Shown: positions 1 to 9,194, numbered from the stretch's first letter. The stretch: DNA of 45,370 nucleotides from Clostridiales bacterium (GCA_017649645.1 JAGCGK010000014.1:1-45370); one strand, 5' to 3'. Notes: generated from the letters alone by a model not told the origin. Made by a program: numbers and translations.

Positions 1-141
1 CTGTACGTTATATCCGATCTTACGGTATCCATCGGGACCTACAAATACGGACATTTTCTGGGTAACGCCGATAAAGCCATGAAGCGCAGGGTCAACTGCG
101 ATATCGGTATCAAGATAATCGGCGAGACTAAGGAACTTTAA
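1..141 (+). CDS. C-terminal end of an unrecognised protein (partial)
   Basis: The first base is in frame and the reading frame runs 47 codons to a TAA at 139-141, so this is the 3' end of a gene that begins outside the window. The visible residues end in GETKEL and hold a basic stretch (KAMKRR), with no membrane segment. I do not recognise the family from this fragment. The codon use (ATC, GGC, AAG) matches the rest of the window, which supports a genuine gene end. The 150 bases that follow, up to the lipoprotein gene, hold no convincing gene. Confidence 0.6.
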   Translation: MYVISDLTVSIGTYKYGHFLGNADKAMKRRVNCDIGIKIIGETKEL

Positions 142-292
142 TGTTTCTTGTAGGATATGTAAGATTTTGGAGGGCTTTTTCGAGAAAAATTCTAAGAAAG
201 ACGGCAGGGAGAGCGTAGTACAAAGGCCTTGTAAGATGTTAATATATCTTTATGATTTTGGATCCGGGGGATCCGTTTAATGGAGGGCAGAT

Positions 293-1255
293 ATGGCTAA
301 AAGTGTTATGAAAAAGTTCGTGGCTGTTATGGTCGCCGGTTCTATGGTATTCGCTCTTGCTGCTTGTGGCAGACCGACTCCTGAGAAATTCAAGGAAACC
401 GCTATCAAGAAGCTTGAAGCTACAGAAATTGATATCGACGATATCAAGGATATTCAGGAAGACGAGGAAAAGAGCAAAGATTTCCAGAAAGATCTCGAAG
501 ACGGTATCGTTATCTACGCTACAGGTGATGATATCGAAGACCAGATCGACAGCGAGGATGATGTCGAGGAGAGAAAAGAAAAGGCTGAAGAGACACTCAA
601 GGAACTTAAGAAAAACGGTGTCGACGTAGAGGAGATCCTTGGTTTTGACCCTTCAGACTGGGAAACTGACGATATTCAAGATATGACGATATATTCTATC
701 GGTGATAATCTCGATGATAATAAGAAAGCTTGTTCCGAAAGTGCCGTTGTTATCCAGTTCGCAGACAAGGATAAGGCTAACGAGACTTTCGAGAGTATTG
801 CTACGAACTATGTGGAGAGATCAGGTATCGATCTTGAGGAACTCAACAAAGGTGAGATCGTAAGCAAGGGAAAGAGCATTCAGTTCATCATCAACGGCGA
901 CTCCGATCTTATCGGTGATCTTATCATAGACATCATGTATATATTTGCTGATAAGACAGAAATGGACGAGGAACAAATTGAGGAACAGATCAAGGAAGCA
1001 AAGATCCGGGTTAAGGAGGGTCTCGATAGTGATATCGCTTTCACATTCGGTCTTTACTACGACAACGGAATAATGACTATCGTTTTCGGTTACAGCATGA
1101 CCGGTGATCTTGATAATATCGCTACTATTTCCGAGACACTCGGTGTAACAGATCCTACGACAGTTGAGATGAGTGACGCAATGTATGACGGTTTTGTCAA
1201 GTTCTTTGAGAATAGCCTCAGCGATGACCTCCTTGAGAATCTCCATCTCACATAA
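293..1255 (+). CDS. Acidic lipoprotein of unknown function
   Basis: The product is a 320-residue putative lipoprotein. It starts with basic residues and a hydrophobic stretch ending in the lipobox LAAC (Cys25), so it should be lipidated and anchored on the outer face of the membrane. The mature part is very rich in Asp and Glu, with helical stretches, and has no second membrane segment and no enzyme motif I can recognise. The ATG at 293 has GGAGGG eight bases upstream at 282-287; an in-frame ATG five codons later is a weaker alternative. It appears to be a single-gene unit, closed by the hairpin at 1277-1310. Function is unknown. Confidence 0.8.
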   Translation: MAKSVMKKFVAVMVAGSMVFALAACGRPTPEKFKETAIKKLEATEIDIDDIKDIQEDEEKSKDFQKDLEDGIVIYATGDDIEDQIDSEDDVEERKEKAEETLKELKKNGVDVEEILGFDPSDWETDDIQDMTIYSIGDNLDDNKKACSESAVVIQFADKDKANETFESIATNYVERSGIDLEELNKGEIVSKGKSIQFIINGDSDLIGDLIIDIMYIFADKTEMDEEQIEEQIKEAKIRVKEGLDSDIAFTFGLYYDNGIMTIVFGYSMTGDLDNIATISETLGVTDPTTVEMSDAMYDGFVKFFENSLSDDLLENLHLT

Positions 1256-1276
1256 TAAGTGATCACGGAATTTTAA

Positions 1277-1310
1277 GGCTTCCCGATCTTTTTCGGGGAG
1301 TCTTTTTCTT
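1277..1310 (+). terminator. Intrinsic terminator after the lipoprotein gene
   Basis: The segment can pair CTTCCCGA with TTCGGGGAG around a short T-rich loop, and TCTTTTTCTTTTC follows. It sits 20 bases after the lipoprotein stop codon and before the next ribosome binding site. Confidence 0.7.
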
Positions 1311-1414
1311 TTCATCGAAAACTCCCTTTCTAAGAGGTTCTTGGCAGTAAGGTAGATTTTTTCGGAGAAAATGCTTATCATTTACAGGTAATTCGTGATA
1401 AACGGAGGAAACAT

Positions 1415-2278
1415 ATGAATATCAAGAAAACAGTGAGCTCTTTGCTGGCTCTTACAGTAATAATACCGATCGTGCTCTTTTATGGTACAGGCGTTCAGGC
1501 TGCCGGAACGAGCAGGGATTTTGTTCAAAGGATCTATAAGTACGTTCTCGAGAGAGACTCCGACAAGGACGGAGAAGATTTCTGGCTTAACGAATTGTCC
1601 ACAGGTAAGCTTAACGGCGGACAGCTCGCAAAGCAGTTCCTGGTAAGTAAGGAATTCACGGACAAGAACAAGAATGATACCGAGTTCGTAACTATCCTTT
1701 ATAAGACGTTTTTCGGAAGAGATCCTGAGAAGGAGGGTCTGGATTTCTGGCTCAACAATCTTTCTTCCAAGAAGAACACCAGAGACAATATCGTTGATGA
1801 ATTCATAAATTCACAGGAGTGGGCTGACATCTGCGCGGAGTACGGCATCGTCTCAGGCGGAAACAAGAAGCCGACACCTAAGACAAATACGAATAAGGAA
1901 CCTTCGCAGAAGACGAAGGATTTTACGGAGAGACTTTATACATCAGCATTAGAGCGTCAGTCAGATAAGACAGGTCTCGAGTACTGGTCCAAGAAACTTG
2001 CCAACTATGAGATCACGGGCGAAGAGGCTGCTGCAGAGTTCTTCTTCAGCGATGAGATGAAGAAGGCAAACATCAGTGATGCGGATTTTATCTACAGACT
2101 TTACGCTACATTCTTAGGCAGAGTTCCTGATCTCGGCGGATTCGATTTCTGGCTCAATGAGATGGCCAAGAATCCTTCCAAGAAGTACGAGATGGCATTT
2201 TACGGATTCTCCAGAAGTGAGGAGTTCGTTAAGCTCTGTAATGAAGCAGGTATCGTTCCTTACGCTGTCAAGTCATGA
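1415..2278 (+). CDS. Secreted DUF4214-repeat protein
   Basis: The product is a 287-residue exported protein. A basic start and a hydrophobic segment ending near VQAAG give a clear signal peptide. The mature protein holds four copies of the DUF4214 pattern, in which an aromatic residue and (I/L)Y are followed by R, an acidic pair, G and (F/Y)W. Examples are IYKYVLERDSDKDGEDFWL, LYKTFFGRDPEKEGLDFWL, LYTSALERQSDKTGLEYW and LYATFLGRVPDLGGFDFWL. A Lys/Pro/Thr-rich hinge separates repeats 2 and 3. DUF4214 is found in surface and secreted proteins and its role is unsettled. GGAGG lies about 7 bases before the ATG. The stop codon directly abuts the stop of the opposing gene. A larger DUF4214 protein lies at 9195-11111. 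Confidence 0.85.
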   Translation: MNIKKTVSSLLALTVIIPIVLFYGTGVQAAGTSRDFVQRIYKYVLERDSDKDGEDFWLNELSTGKLNGGQLAKQFLVSKEFTDKNKNDTEFVTILYKTFFGRDPEKEGLDFWLNNLSSKKNTRDNIVDEFINSQEWADICAEYGIVSGGNKKPTPKTNTNKEPSQKTKDFTERLYTSALERQSDKTGLEYWSKKLANYEITGEEAAAEFFFSDEMKKANISDADFIYRLYATFLGRVPDLGGFDFWLNEMAKNPSKKYEMAFYGFSRSEEFVKLCNEAGIVPYAVKS

Positions 2279-4627
2279 TCAACCGAGAGTGATCACAAGT
2301 TCCTGAGAAGAGAAGTCGATGGTCGTTCCCCATTCGGATACGTTCGGCATGGATTCGGATACGCTTACGACATTCTTGACGCCGCTTAGAACGATCCTCT
2401 TCGTTGAGCCGAAGCCCTTTGTTCTGACGGTGATCTTCTGACCTTTTTTGAGGATATTGATAACGCCTGAGGTCTTTGCATCTTCAGAGAAGACCTCGAA
2501 TGCGCAGATGTTATCGTTTTCGAGCTCGAATACAGAGAAAGTGATGTTGTTAAGAACATCCCCGTGACCGTGTGAGTCCGGCATGGTCGTTACGACTATG
2601 GAGTTAGGACGCACGAGGATCGGGATGGAATTCTTGTCGGCTTTTCCGGATTTGTAGCATGGTCCCTGGATCTTCTCTCTGGTAAGAAGGTTGGTCCAGT
2701 TTCCGGACGGTACGTAGTAGCTTACCGTATTTGATGCGTTAAGGACCGGAACGACCATGATGGAAGAACCGAGCATGTACTGGTGAGCCAGAAGTCTTGA
2801 TGACAGGTCATTCTCGAATTCAAGGAATACAGGTCTCATGGCAGGCGCGCCCATCGTTGCTGCTTCGCATGTGATGGAGTAGAAGTGCGGGAACATTCCC
2901 GTACGCATTCCGGAGAAGAGCTTGATGGTCTCGACAGCTCCTGCGAACGCATTCAAAGGAGTCTTGCAGTTAACCGTAAATCTCATGTGCGGAGCCATAA
3001 GGCCGAACTGTGCCCAACGTGTAAAGAGTTCGTCGTCAACGCCGGGTGTCAGTAGCGGCGTGTCGATATTTACTGTGTTGATTCCCGAAAGTCCCAAAGA
3101 CAAGCAACGCTTAAGGACACTGCTCATAGCACCGAATGATTTGTTCTCGGCGATGACGTTGGTGTAAGGATAAAGCTGAGCGCCTGTGGATACCGCATTG
3201 GAGATGACCATGGCGTTCGCGTGTCCGTTAGTTCTTGATACTGCTTCAAATACTGACTCGTTGAAGAGCATGCAGAATGAATCGTTGACTTCAGAAGCGG
3301 TGAGGCCGTTGGTGAATGATACTTCGTCATCCGCGAAGTCAAAGAGCGTATATCTGAAACCTGCTTCGATCATGTCCACACCCATGAGAAGGAGAGCGTC
3401 GACTCTCTGCTGGACGAATGATCTTCCGCCTACGTTCGTAAGGTCGATCAGTGCGGCACCTGCGCACTCCGTGTCGCGCATGTAGATGATTCCGTCTGTT
3501 GTCTTAACAAGGATATCGTTCTCGAGACACTCGTCGAAGAATTCGGAATCCTCACTGATGTACGGCGTAACCGTAACACCGACGCGGATGCCCTTCTCGT
3601 GGAGCTTTCGAAGGAAGTCCTGCGGGTTCGGGAACCTCGTAAGGTCAAATGAGAATCCCAAAGGATCACTAGGTGACAGCCAGAGATTTGAAAGCCAGAT
3701 CTCGCTTAGCGGGATGCCGTTTTCTGAACTCGTATCCGCATACTTGATGATGTCTTCAGAAGTAATCGTCTTATCGTCCTCGAAAACAACCGCCGTTCCG
3801 AGACTCCAGGAAGGAGCCGGATGTGCGATTCCCAAGAATCCGTTGAAAAGACCCAGGATGCTCATCATGTCTTCGCTCGCGAAGATAACGTATTCCAACT
3901 CCTCGTCATTTGTGGAGAATGAAACTGCGGAATCGTACTGGGTTCCGAATGAGAAATCAACGGTGTCGATGGTGTTAACGAAAACACCGTACTTAGCTGA
4001 TGAAATGTAGAAAGGAACTTTCTGATAGTCGGAGGTCTGAGCTCCCTGACGCGACTTGTTCGCAGCGTGTATCTCGGAACCGTTCAAAAGGAGTGCGGCG
4101 CCGTTAGCACCGAGTCCGTAGAGCTGCTCGTCAGGATTGAAGGACAGAGCCTCACCGGTTGCTGCCTTAGCTGAAACCTTATACTGTGAAGCAACACCGG
4201 AACTTGTTATGTAGGAAGCTCCGCCGTTATCTGCTCTTGTCGATGTGATGAATTTTCCGTAGTAATAAAACTCTATACCGAATACATCTGACTTGGAGAT
4301 CCTTGCTTCGAACATGTTGCACTTGAAGACGATGGTATCTTCCGTCTCTTCGATCTCACCGTACTGTGACGGTTTTGTCTCGATGTATTTTTTCGGGATC
4401 TTAAGACCTGATCGGTGATTTACGTATCTGACCTTTATGGCATTTGAACTGCAAGCCGAGATCTCGATGGTCATCTGGCCCGGAACATCCGATCTTGTCA
4501 GAGATTTTCCGGTTATGCTGCTTTGGTATGCGCAGACGGACGTCTTTAATGTGAGCGTATAGTTTTCGAAAGATACGGCAGAGATTGCCTTAGGATTCTT
4601 GATAAGTGCTCCTGATCTGGATGTCAT
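2279..4627 (-). CDS. GH31-family-like protein, catalytic residues apparently lost
   Basis: The 782-residue protein follows the layout of GH31 alpha-xylosidase/alpha-glucosidases: an N-terminal beta domain (with LYGLG near 169-173 and KVPFYISS near 203-210), a (beta/alpha)8 barrel from about 273, and C-terminal beta domains (RPVFLEF, YMLGSSIMVVPV). No signal peptide is visible, so it is probably cytoplasmic. By hand alignment to the alpha-xylosidase YicI type, the strand-4 motif KTDFGE is replaced by EAGFRY at 421-426, which puts Gly423 at the nucleophile. The acid/base region GGD becomes VIA (491-493). The strand-1 substrate Asp appears as Ser, and the HDIGG loop is not kept. It is probably a non-hydrolytic homologue, perhaps sugar-binding. 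CCTCC at 4636-4640 is its ribosome site on the minus strand. Confidence 0.75.
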   Translation of the reverse strand: MTSRSGALIKNPKAISAVSFENYTLTLKTSVCAYQSSITGKSLTRSDVPGQMTIEISACSSNAIKVRYVNHRSGLKIPKKYIETKPSQYGEIEETEDTIVFKCNMFEARISKSDVFGIEFYYYGKFITSTRADNGGASYITSSGVASQYKVSAKAATGEALSFNPDEQLYGLGANGAALLLNGSEIHAANKSRQGAQTSDYQKVPFYISSAKYGVFVNTIDTVDFSFGTQYDSAVSFSTNDEELEYVIFASEDMMSILGLFNGFLGIAHPAPSWSLGTAVVFEDDKTITSEDIIKYADTSSENGIPLSEIWLSNLWLSPSDPLGFSFDLTRFPNPQDFLRKLHEKGIRVGVTVTPYISEDSEFFDECLENDILVKTTDGIIYMRDTECAGAALIDLTNVGGRSFVQQRVDALLLMGVDMIEAGFRYTLFDFADDEVSFTNGLTASEVNDSFCMLFNESVFEAVSRTNGHANAMVISNAVSTGAQLYPYTNVIAENKSFGAMSSVLKRCLSLGLSGINTVNIDTPLLTPGVDDELFTRWAQFGLMAPHMRFTVNCKTPLNAFAGAVETIKLFSGMRTGMFPHFYSITCEAATMGAPAMRPVFLEFENDLSSRLLAHQYMLGSSIMVVPVLNASNTVSYYVPSGNWTNLLTREKIQGPCYKSGKADKNSIPILVRPNSIVVTTMPDSHGHGDVLNNITFSVFELENDNICAFEVFSEDAKTSGVINILKKGQKITVRTKGFGSTKRIVLSGVKNVVSVSESMPNVSEWGTTIDFSSQELVITLG

Positions 4628-4701
4628 ATATATTTCCTCCCGTTCCGGTCATATAACCCTTTATTAATTAAATCACACTTTTTTGAAGATTATACTGATG
4701 T

Positions 4702-4707
4702 TATAAT
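4702..4707 (+). promoter_or_regulatory. Likely -10 element of the 4737-8593 operon
   Basis: A perfect TATAAT lies 30 bases before the ATG of the alcohol-dehydrogenase-like gene, in the 109-base region shared with the divergent GH31-like gene. No good -35 hexamer at 16-18 bases is visible, so this is a partial promoter call. Confidence 0.4.
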
Positions 4708-4736
4708 ACAATTTGATTTCAAAAAGGAGTACCTGA

Positions 4737-5921
4737 ATGGTCGGCAAGAAAAGATTTACAAAATACGCGAACCAGTCAAACGTCGATTCCCAAAGTCTTT
4801 TTGTGGATGATGATGCCAGACTGCATCTTGTCGATGAACTTAAGGTCAGGGGCTCCAGAAGGATCCTTATCATCTGCAACAACACGATAAGAAAGCTCCG
4901 CCCGTTCAACGAACTCATCGACAGTTTAAACAACGAAGGCTTCAGGACTTTCGTATTCTGCCAGACCGAGATGATCCTGATGGACAGGGACATCGAAGGC
5001 GGTCTTAAGGTATACGGCGAGTATAACTGCGACACCATCGTCACCATCGGCGGAACCTGCGAGATCGACTGCGGCAAGCTGATCGCCGCTCTTTCGGCAA
5101 ATCCCGTCAAGACCATAGGCCAGATCGTCGGCGTAGATAAACTTCCGAACGACATCCCGCTCCTTTGCACGATCATGACCGAGAACTGCGCTTCGTCCAC
5201 CACGGCCAGCGCGGAATTCTTCGACAATACGGCGATGAAGTGGAGGACCGTCATAAGCGGCAATCTCGTACCGCATATCGTTGTCGTCGATACTGATTTT
5301 TCCGAGCGTGTTTCTTTCGAAAACACTGTCTCGTCAGCCCTTACGGCATTGTGCGTAACCATAGAGGCGTACATAAGCCCTGTAGCAAAATTCTATCCGG
5401 AGTACAGGGCAAGTGCGATCAACTCCAGCATGATCCTTTTCAAAAATCTCGAGAAGTTCAGCAATAATTCCACCGATACCTTTCTTCGAAAACAGATCGC
5501 CGTCGGAGGATTTTATTCGGGACTTTCCACCAGAAAAACGGGAATCGGTTACGCTCACATCATCATGCATACCCTTGTCTCAAGATACAACATGGTCCAC
5601 GGCAAGTGTCTTCCGAGGATCCTGATCCTCGTTTTAAAAGAACTTCAGGGCAATCCAGAGATCTGCGACGGACTTGCGGACCTTGCCAAAGCATCACATT
5701 TCTGTTCCTCGTCCCTTGCAAGCGACGTAGCAGCAGAGTCCTTCATCTACAACCTCGAGAGACTCTACGGCAAGGTCTCCGACGAAGGCGACGAGCCTGT
5801 TGCCAAGGCTGAAGACATCGATTATCTTGTCAACGAAGTCGCTAAGGAAGCAAGGACATATGTCCTCGACAAGACCATAGACGACAAGGCACTTCGAAAG
5901 ATAATTACGGCGCTTACATAA
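4737..5921 (+). CDS. Iron-containing alcohol dehydrogenase-like protein with altered metal site
   Basis: The 394-residue protein has the fold signature of the iron-dependent alcohol/glycerol dehydrogenases. There is an N-terminal nucleotide-binding half with DTIVTIGGTCEIDCGK (about 99-114, in place of the usual GGGSxxDxAK) and a helical C-terminal half with IEAY and HG motifs. Of the four usual metal ligands, the two His of the second pair are kept (His274 in GYAH, His288 in MVHG). The Asp and His of the first pair (DALTHAIEAY in active members) are Thr203 and Val207 here. The glycine-rich and PTT-type cofactor loops are also altered. It may be inactive, or may use a different metal or substrate. 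AAGGAG lies 7 bases before the ATG. The cca gene follows with no gap, so they are co-transcribed. Confidence 0.75.
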   Translation: MVGKKRFTKYANQSNVDSQSLFVDDDARLHLVDELKVRGSRRILIICNNTIRKLRPFNELIDSLNNEGFRTFVFCQTEMILMDRDIEGGLKVYGEYNCDTIVTIGGTCEIDCGKLIAALSANPVKTIGQIVGVDKLPNDIPLLCTIMTENCASSTTASAEFFDNTAMKWRTVISGNLVPHIVVVDTDFSERVSFENTVSSALTALCVTIEAYISPVAKFYPEYRASAINSSMILFKNLEKFSNNSTDTFLRKQIAVGGFYSGLSTRKTGIGYAHIIMHTLVSRYNMVHGKCLPRILILVLKELQGNPEICDGLADLAKASHFCSSSLASDVAAESFIYNLERLYGKVSDEGDEPVAKAEDIDYLVNEVAKEARTYVLDKTIDDKALRKIITALT

Positions 5922-7262
5922 ATGAGAATGAAGAATATATTTCCGGATTACGTAACCAAAGTCTTAAGACTATATGACGAGAAAGGCTTTAAGGCCTACG
6001 TGGTCGGAGGTGCTGCCCGTGACATCACCATGGGAAGGATCCCCGACGATTACGACGTGGCTTCAAATGCTTCTCCCGAAGAAGGAATCGCTCTTTTAAG
6101 CGAAGCCGGAATAAAGACCATCGATACGTCCAAAAAACACGGAACCATCGTAGCTCATCTTGACGGTGAGAATATAGAGATAACCACGTTCAGAGTCGAA
6201 GGAACTTATGAAGATCACAGACATCCTTCGTCTGTAACCTTATCGAGGAATATCGAAGATGATGTAGCAAGAAGAGACTTTACCATGAACGCGATCTACA
6301 TAGATTCAGAGGGTGAACCGGTGGATCTGTTCGGAGGCGTAAAAGATATAAACGACAAGATCATAAGAGCAGTCGGTGACCCCGAAGAAAGGTTTACCGA
6401 AGATGCCTTAAGGATATTAAGAGCGCTCAGGTTTTCCGCTGTTCTCGGGTTTAGGATCGAAGAGAAAACTTCTGAAGCGATCTTCAAGACAAAAGATCTT
6501 TTAAGTGAGATCTCTGAAGAAAGGATCGCCGAAGAATTCAGAAAGCTCATCACAGGTAAGAATGCATCAAATATCATAAGAGAATATACGGACGTGTTCG
6601 GAATATTTATCCCCGAGATCATAAGGATGAAGGGCTTCGACCAGAAGTCCACATATCATGATATGGATCTTCTCGAACATACTTTGTCGGTACTTGATCT
6701 CATCGAACCGAAGGATACAAACCTTTGTATCGCGGCGCTCCTTCACGACATCGGAAAACCTGATGTCTTTAAGATCGATGAGCAGGGCATAGGTCACATG
6801 AAGCTCCATAATATCGAGAGTAAGAGGATAAGCGAGGTCTTCCTCGATAAGTATAAGTTCTCCAACGAAGAAAAAAAGGACATCCTGGACCTGGTATATC
6901 TTCACGATGTCTTTCCTAAGACCAAGCCTAAGATCAGAAAATATCTGTCGGAGTATTCACCGGAATTCATGGAAAGGCTTGCCATCCTTCAAAAGGCGGA
7001 TATCCTTTCTCATTCTGCCAAGGGCAGGGAGAGGATGGTACTCTTGGACGAGCGTCAAGAACTCATCGAAGAGATCATCCGCGACAATGACTGCCTTAAG
7101 ATGAAGGACATGGAGATCGGAGGCAAGGATCTCATGGATCTCGGTATTGAAGAGGGAAGACGGGTCGGCGAGATCCTTAAGGATGTTTTCGAGAAGGTAC
7201 TGGAAGGCGAGCTTCCGAACAAGAGGGACGAACTCATTCTTTATGTGAAATCCATTCTTTGA
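5922..7262 (+). CDS. cca: CCA-adding enzyme / tRNA nucleotidyltransferase with HD domain
   Basis: The 446-residue protein belongs to the class II nucleotidyltransferases that build or repair the 3' CCA end of tRNA from CTP and ATP. Visible motifs are VVGGAARD (about 27-34), the metal-binding DDYDVAS (42-48), the RRDFTMNA motif, and a RILRALRFSA stretch of the neck region. A C-terminal HD phosphohydrolase domain carries LLEHT and LLHDIGKP. A poly(A) polymerase of the same family is the alternative, but in Clostridia this form with HD domain is normally the CCA enzyme. The ATG directly follows the upstream TAA and has no clear Shine-Dalgarno sequence, which suggests translational coupling. An acyltransferase gene follows 32 bases later. 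Confidence 0.88.
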   Translation: MRMKNIFPDYVTKVLRLYDEKGFKAYVVGGAARDITMGRIPDDYDVASNASPEEGIALLSEAGIKTIDTSKKHGTIVAHLDGENIEITTFRVEGTYEDHRHPSSVTLSRNIEDDVARRDFTMNAIYIDSEGEPVDLFGGVKDINDKIIRAVGDPEERFTEDALRILRALRFSAVLGFRIEEKTSEAIFKTKDLLSEISEERIAEEFRKLITGKNASNIIREYTDVFGIFIPEIIRMKGFDQKSTYHDMDLLEHTLSVLDLIEPKDTNLCIAALLHDIGKPDVFKIDEQGIGHMKLHNIESKRISEVFLDKYKFSNEEKKDILDLVYLHDVFPKTKPKIRKYLSEYSPEFMERLAILQKADILSHSAKGRERMVLLDERQELIEEIIRDNDCLKMKDMEIGGKDLMDLGIEEGRRVGEILKDVFEKVLEGELPNKRDELILYVKSIL

Positions 7263-7294
7263 TATTATGTACTCCGAAAGAAGGTGGATATCGG

Positions 7295-8593
7295 ATGGCT
7301 GCAAACAAAGATGAACAGGGACGCGTACCAAGCACGTTTTTTTATTCGTTCTGTGCTACGGACGTTGTTGTGCCAATACTGTCGTTTCTGATGCGCATCC
7401 ATGCCAAGCCCGATAAGGAATTTCTCAAGGCAGAAGGCCCGATCTTCATCCTCGGCAACCACCCTTCGTACCTCGATCCATTCGTTGTGATGAGGCTTAC
7501 CCGCGGCAGGAAAGTCAATTATCTTGCAGGCGAGTTTTTGTTCCGCAACCGTATCTGGGGTTATCTTTTTCGAAAAGCAGGAATAATAGAGATCAAGCAG
7601 TTCACCAAGGACACGGGAGCTGTCATGGGAATGATGCGCGTCGTAAAAAGAAACGGCGTCCTGGCGGTCTTCCCTGAAGCGACCAGATTCATCGACGGCA
7701 AGACCATAGGATTTGACGACGGCATGGCCAAGTTCATCAAAAGGTGTAAGGCGAGCATCTGGTTCATGGAAAGCCACGGAGCGTACATGACGTACCCTCG
7801 ATGGAGCAGATCTTTCTTAAGGCTCGGAAGGATCGATGCCAAGTTCAGCAAGGTCTTAAGTAAAGAAGAAGTCGCTGCCATGTCCGTAGAAGAACTTCAT
7901 GAGGAAATGCTCAGACAGCTCGACTATAACGAGAATGACTATGCCCGGGAAACGGGTATCAAGTATAAAAACAGAAAGCTCGCTTCAGGCCTTCAGTACG
8001 TGGCTTATGCATGTCCGAAGTGCGAAGCGGAATTTACCATGCGGTTCACGGGCCGTGACGAGATCAGGTGCGAGAAGTGCGGTAACCGCGTAAAGATGCT
8101 CCAGACAGGACTTCTTGCTCCGGGAAATGAGGAGAGCAAGACCTTCGAAGATCTCCATCAGTATTCCGAGTGGGAAAGGTCTGTCACGAGAGAACAGATC
8201 AAATCACCGGACTTTAAGCTTTCTTTGGATGCAAGGCTCATGATGAAATTTGATGCCGTGGATTTTTCTCATGTGGGAAACGGCACCTTAACTGTTACGA
8301 CCGAGAAGATAGTCTATGAAGGAACGAAGTGTGATCCCAAAGACGGAATAGTCTACCACAAGAAAAAGATCAGAAGAGGCTACAAAAAACGCGAGCTTAA
8401 AGGAAGTCCCGTAAGACTTGAATTCGATATCTCAGACATGAAGGGAATAGTCGTGGGCTTCGGTGATTACGTTGAAACTCATGATAAAGAGGGAACGCTC
8501 TACAGGTTCAAGATAGACGGTCAGAAGGTATTTAAGGTTCAGCAGATCGTTGCCATGAACGGCAGATTATCGGAAAAGGCTGTCAAAGCTTAA
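7295..8593 (+). CDS. PlsC-type 1-acyl-glycerol-3-phosphate acyltransferase with zinc ribbon
   Basis: The 432-residue protein has an N-terminal PlsC/LPLAT domain, which transfers an acyl group to lysophosphatidic acid in membrane lipid synthesis. The HX4D motif is NHPSYLD (His56, Asp61) and the acyl-acceptor motif is FPEATRF. After the domain, at about 240-264, a four-cysteine zinc ribbon appears (CPKC, then CEKC 21 residues on), followed by a C-terminal beta-rich region of roughly 150 residues with no motif I know. Ordinary PlsC proteins are only about 200-250 residues. The ATG at 7295 has AAGGTGG seven bases upstream; a longer frame opening at a TTG at 7259 lacks such a site. Its 3' end overlaps the convergent GNAT gene by 11 bases. 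Confidence 0.8.
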   Translation: MAANKDEQGRVPSTFFYSFCATDVVVPILSFLMRIHAKPDKEFLKAEGPIFILGNHPSYLDPFVVMRLTRGRKVNYLAGEFLFRNRIWGYLFRKAGIIEIKQFTKDTGAVMGMMRVVKRNGVLAVFPEATRFIDGKTIGFDDGMAKFIKRCKASIWFMESHGAYMTYPRWSRSFLRLGRIDAKFSKVLSKEEVAAMSVEELHEEMLRQLDYNENDYARETGIKYKNRKLASGLQYVAYACPKCEAEFTMRFTGRDEIRCEKCGNRVKMLQTGLLAPGNEESKTFEDLHQYSEWERSVTREQIKSPDFKLSLDARLMMKFDAVDFSHVGNGTLTVTTEKIVYEGTKCDPKDGIVYHKKKIRRGYKKRELKGSPVRLEFDISDMKGIVVGFGDYVETHDKEGTLYRFKIDGQKVFKVQQIVAMNGRLSEKAVKA

Positions 8594-9059
8594 GTCTCAT
8601 GAAGACGTCCGCATGAGGATTCTCGTTATATCTGGAGATCTCCTCAAAGCCGAATTGCTTATAAATGGCGATCGCGGATTCGCTGGATCTCATAGTGTCA
8701 AGATAAAGCCATGTGTAGCCGAAGGTCTTAGCCTGATCGATGGCAAAACCCACCATCTTCTTGCCTAATCCCTGACCATGGAATTCATTGAGCAGATAAA
8801 GATGCTTGATCTCTCCGGAGTTCCTGTGCATAACTGCTGCGTACTTCGCATCGTAAGGAAGGTCAACAACGGCGATCGTTCCTACGATCTCCTGCTCATC
8901 GTCCATCATTACCCAGAAGTGCCTGTAATTTCCGGCAACATCTGTAAGAGCCTTATGTCTACCATACGGTTCGAAGACTCTTCCGGACTCAGGCATGCAT
9001 TTCTCGAAAAAGTCATTCAGCTGACCTTGAAGAAAATGTACAAAGCCGACAAGACGCAT
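8583..9059 (-). CDS. GNAT-family N-acetyltransferase
   Basis: The 158-residue protein matches a single GNAT domain, which transfers an acetyl group from acetyl-CoA to an amine. The acetyl-CoA pyrophosphate loop is FHGQGLGKKMV, preceded by the beta4 strand GEIKHLYLL, and the C-terminal half carries the common AIAIYKQFGFEE motif. The substrate cannot be told from sequence. I chose the ATG at 9059 because AAAGGA lies eight bases upstream of it; a GTG two codons earlier is too close to that site. The gene is convergent with the acyltransferase and overlaps it by 11 bases. Confidence 0.85.
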   Translation of the reverse strand: MRLVGFVHFLQGQLNDFFEKCMPESGRVFEPYGRHKALTDVAGNYRHFWVMMDDEQEIVGTIAVVDLPYDAKYAAVMHRNSGEIKHLYLLNEFHGQGLGKKMVGFAIDQAKTFGYTWLYLDTMRSSESAIAIYKQFGFEEISRYNENPHADVFMRLKL

Positions 9060-9194
9060 TGACACTATCCTTTCTTGCTTTCTTAAGAAGATTGTAACAG
9101 AATTTCAATATAAAACATATGTCTATAATTTTTCAAAATGGTATCATTTAAATGTTAAAAAACAGAGACTATGCACAAAATCTCGGAGGATAGA

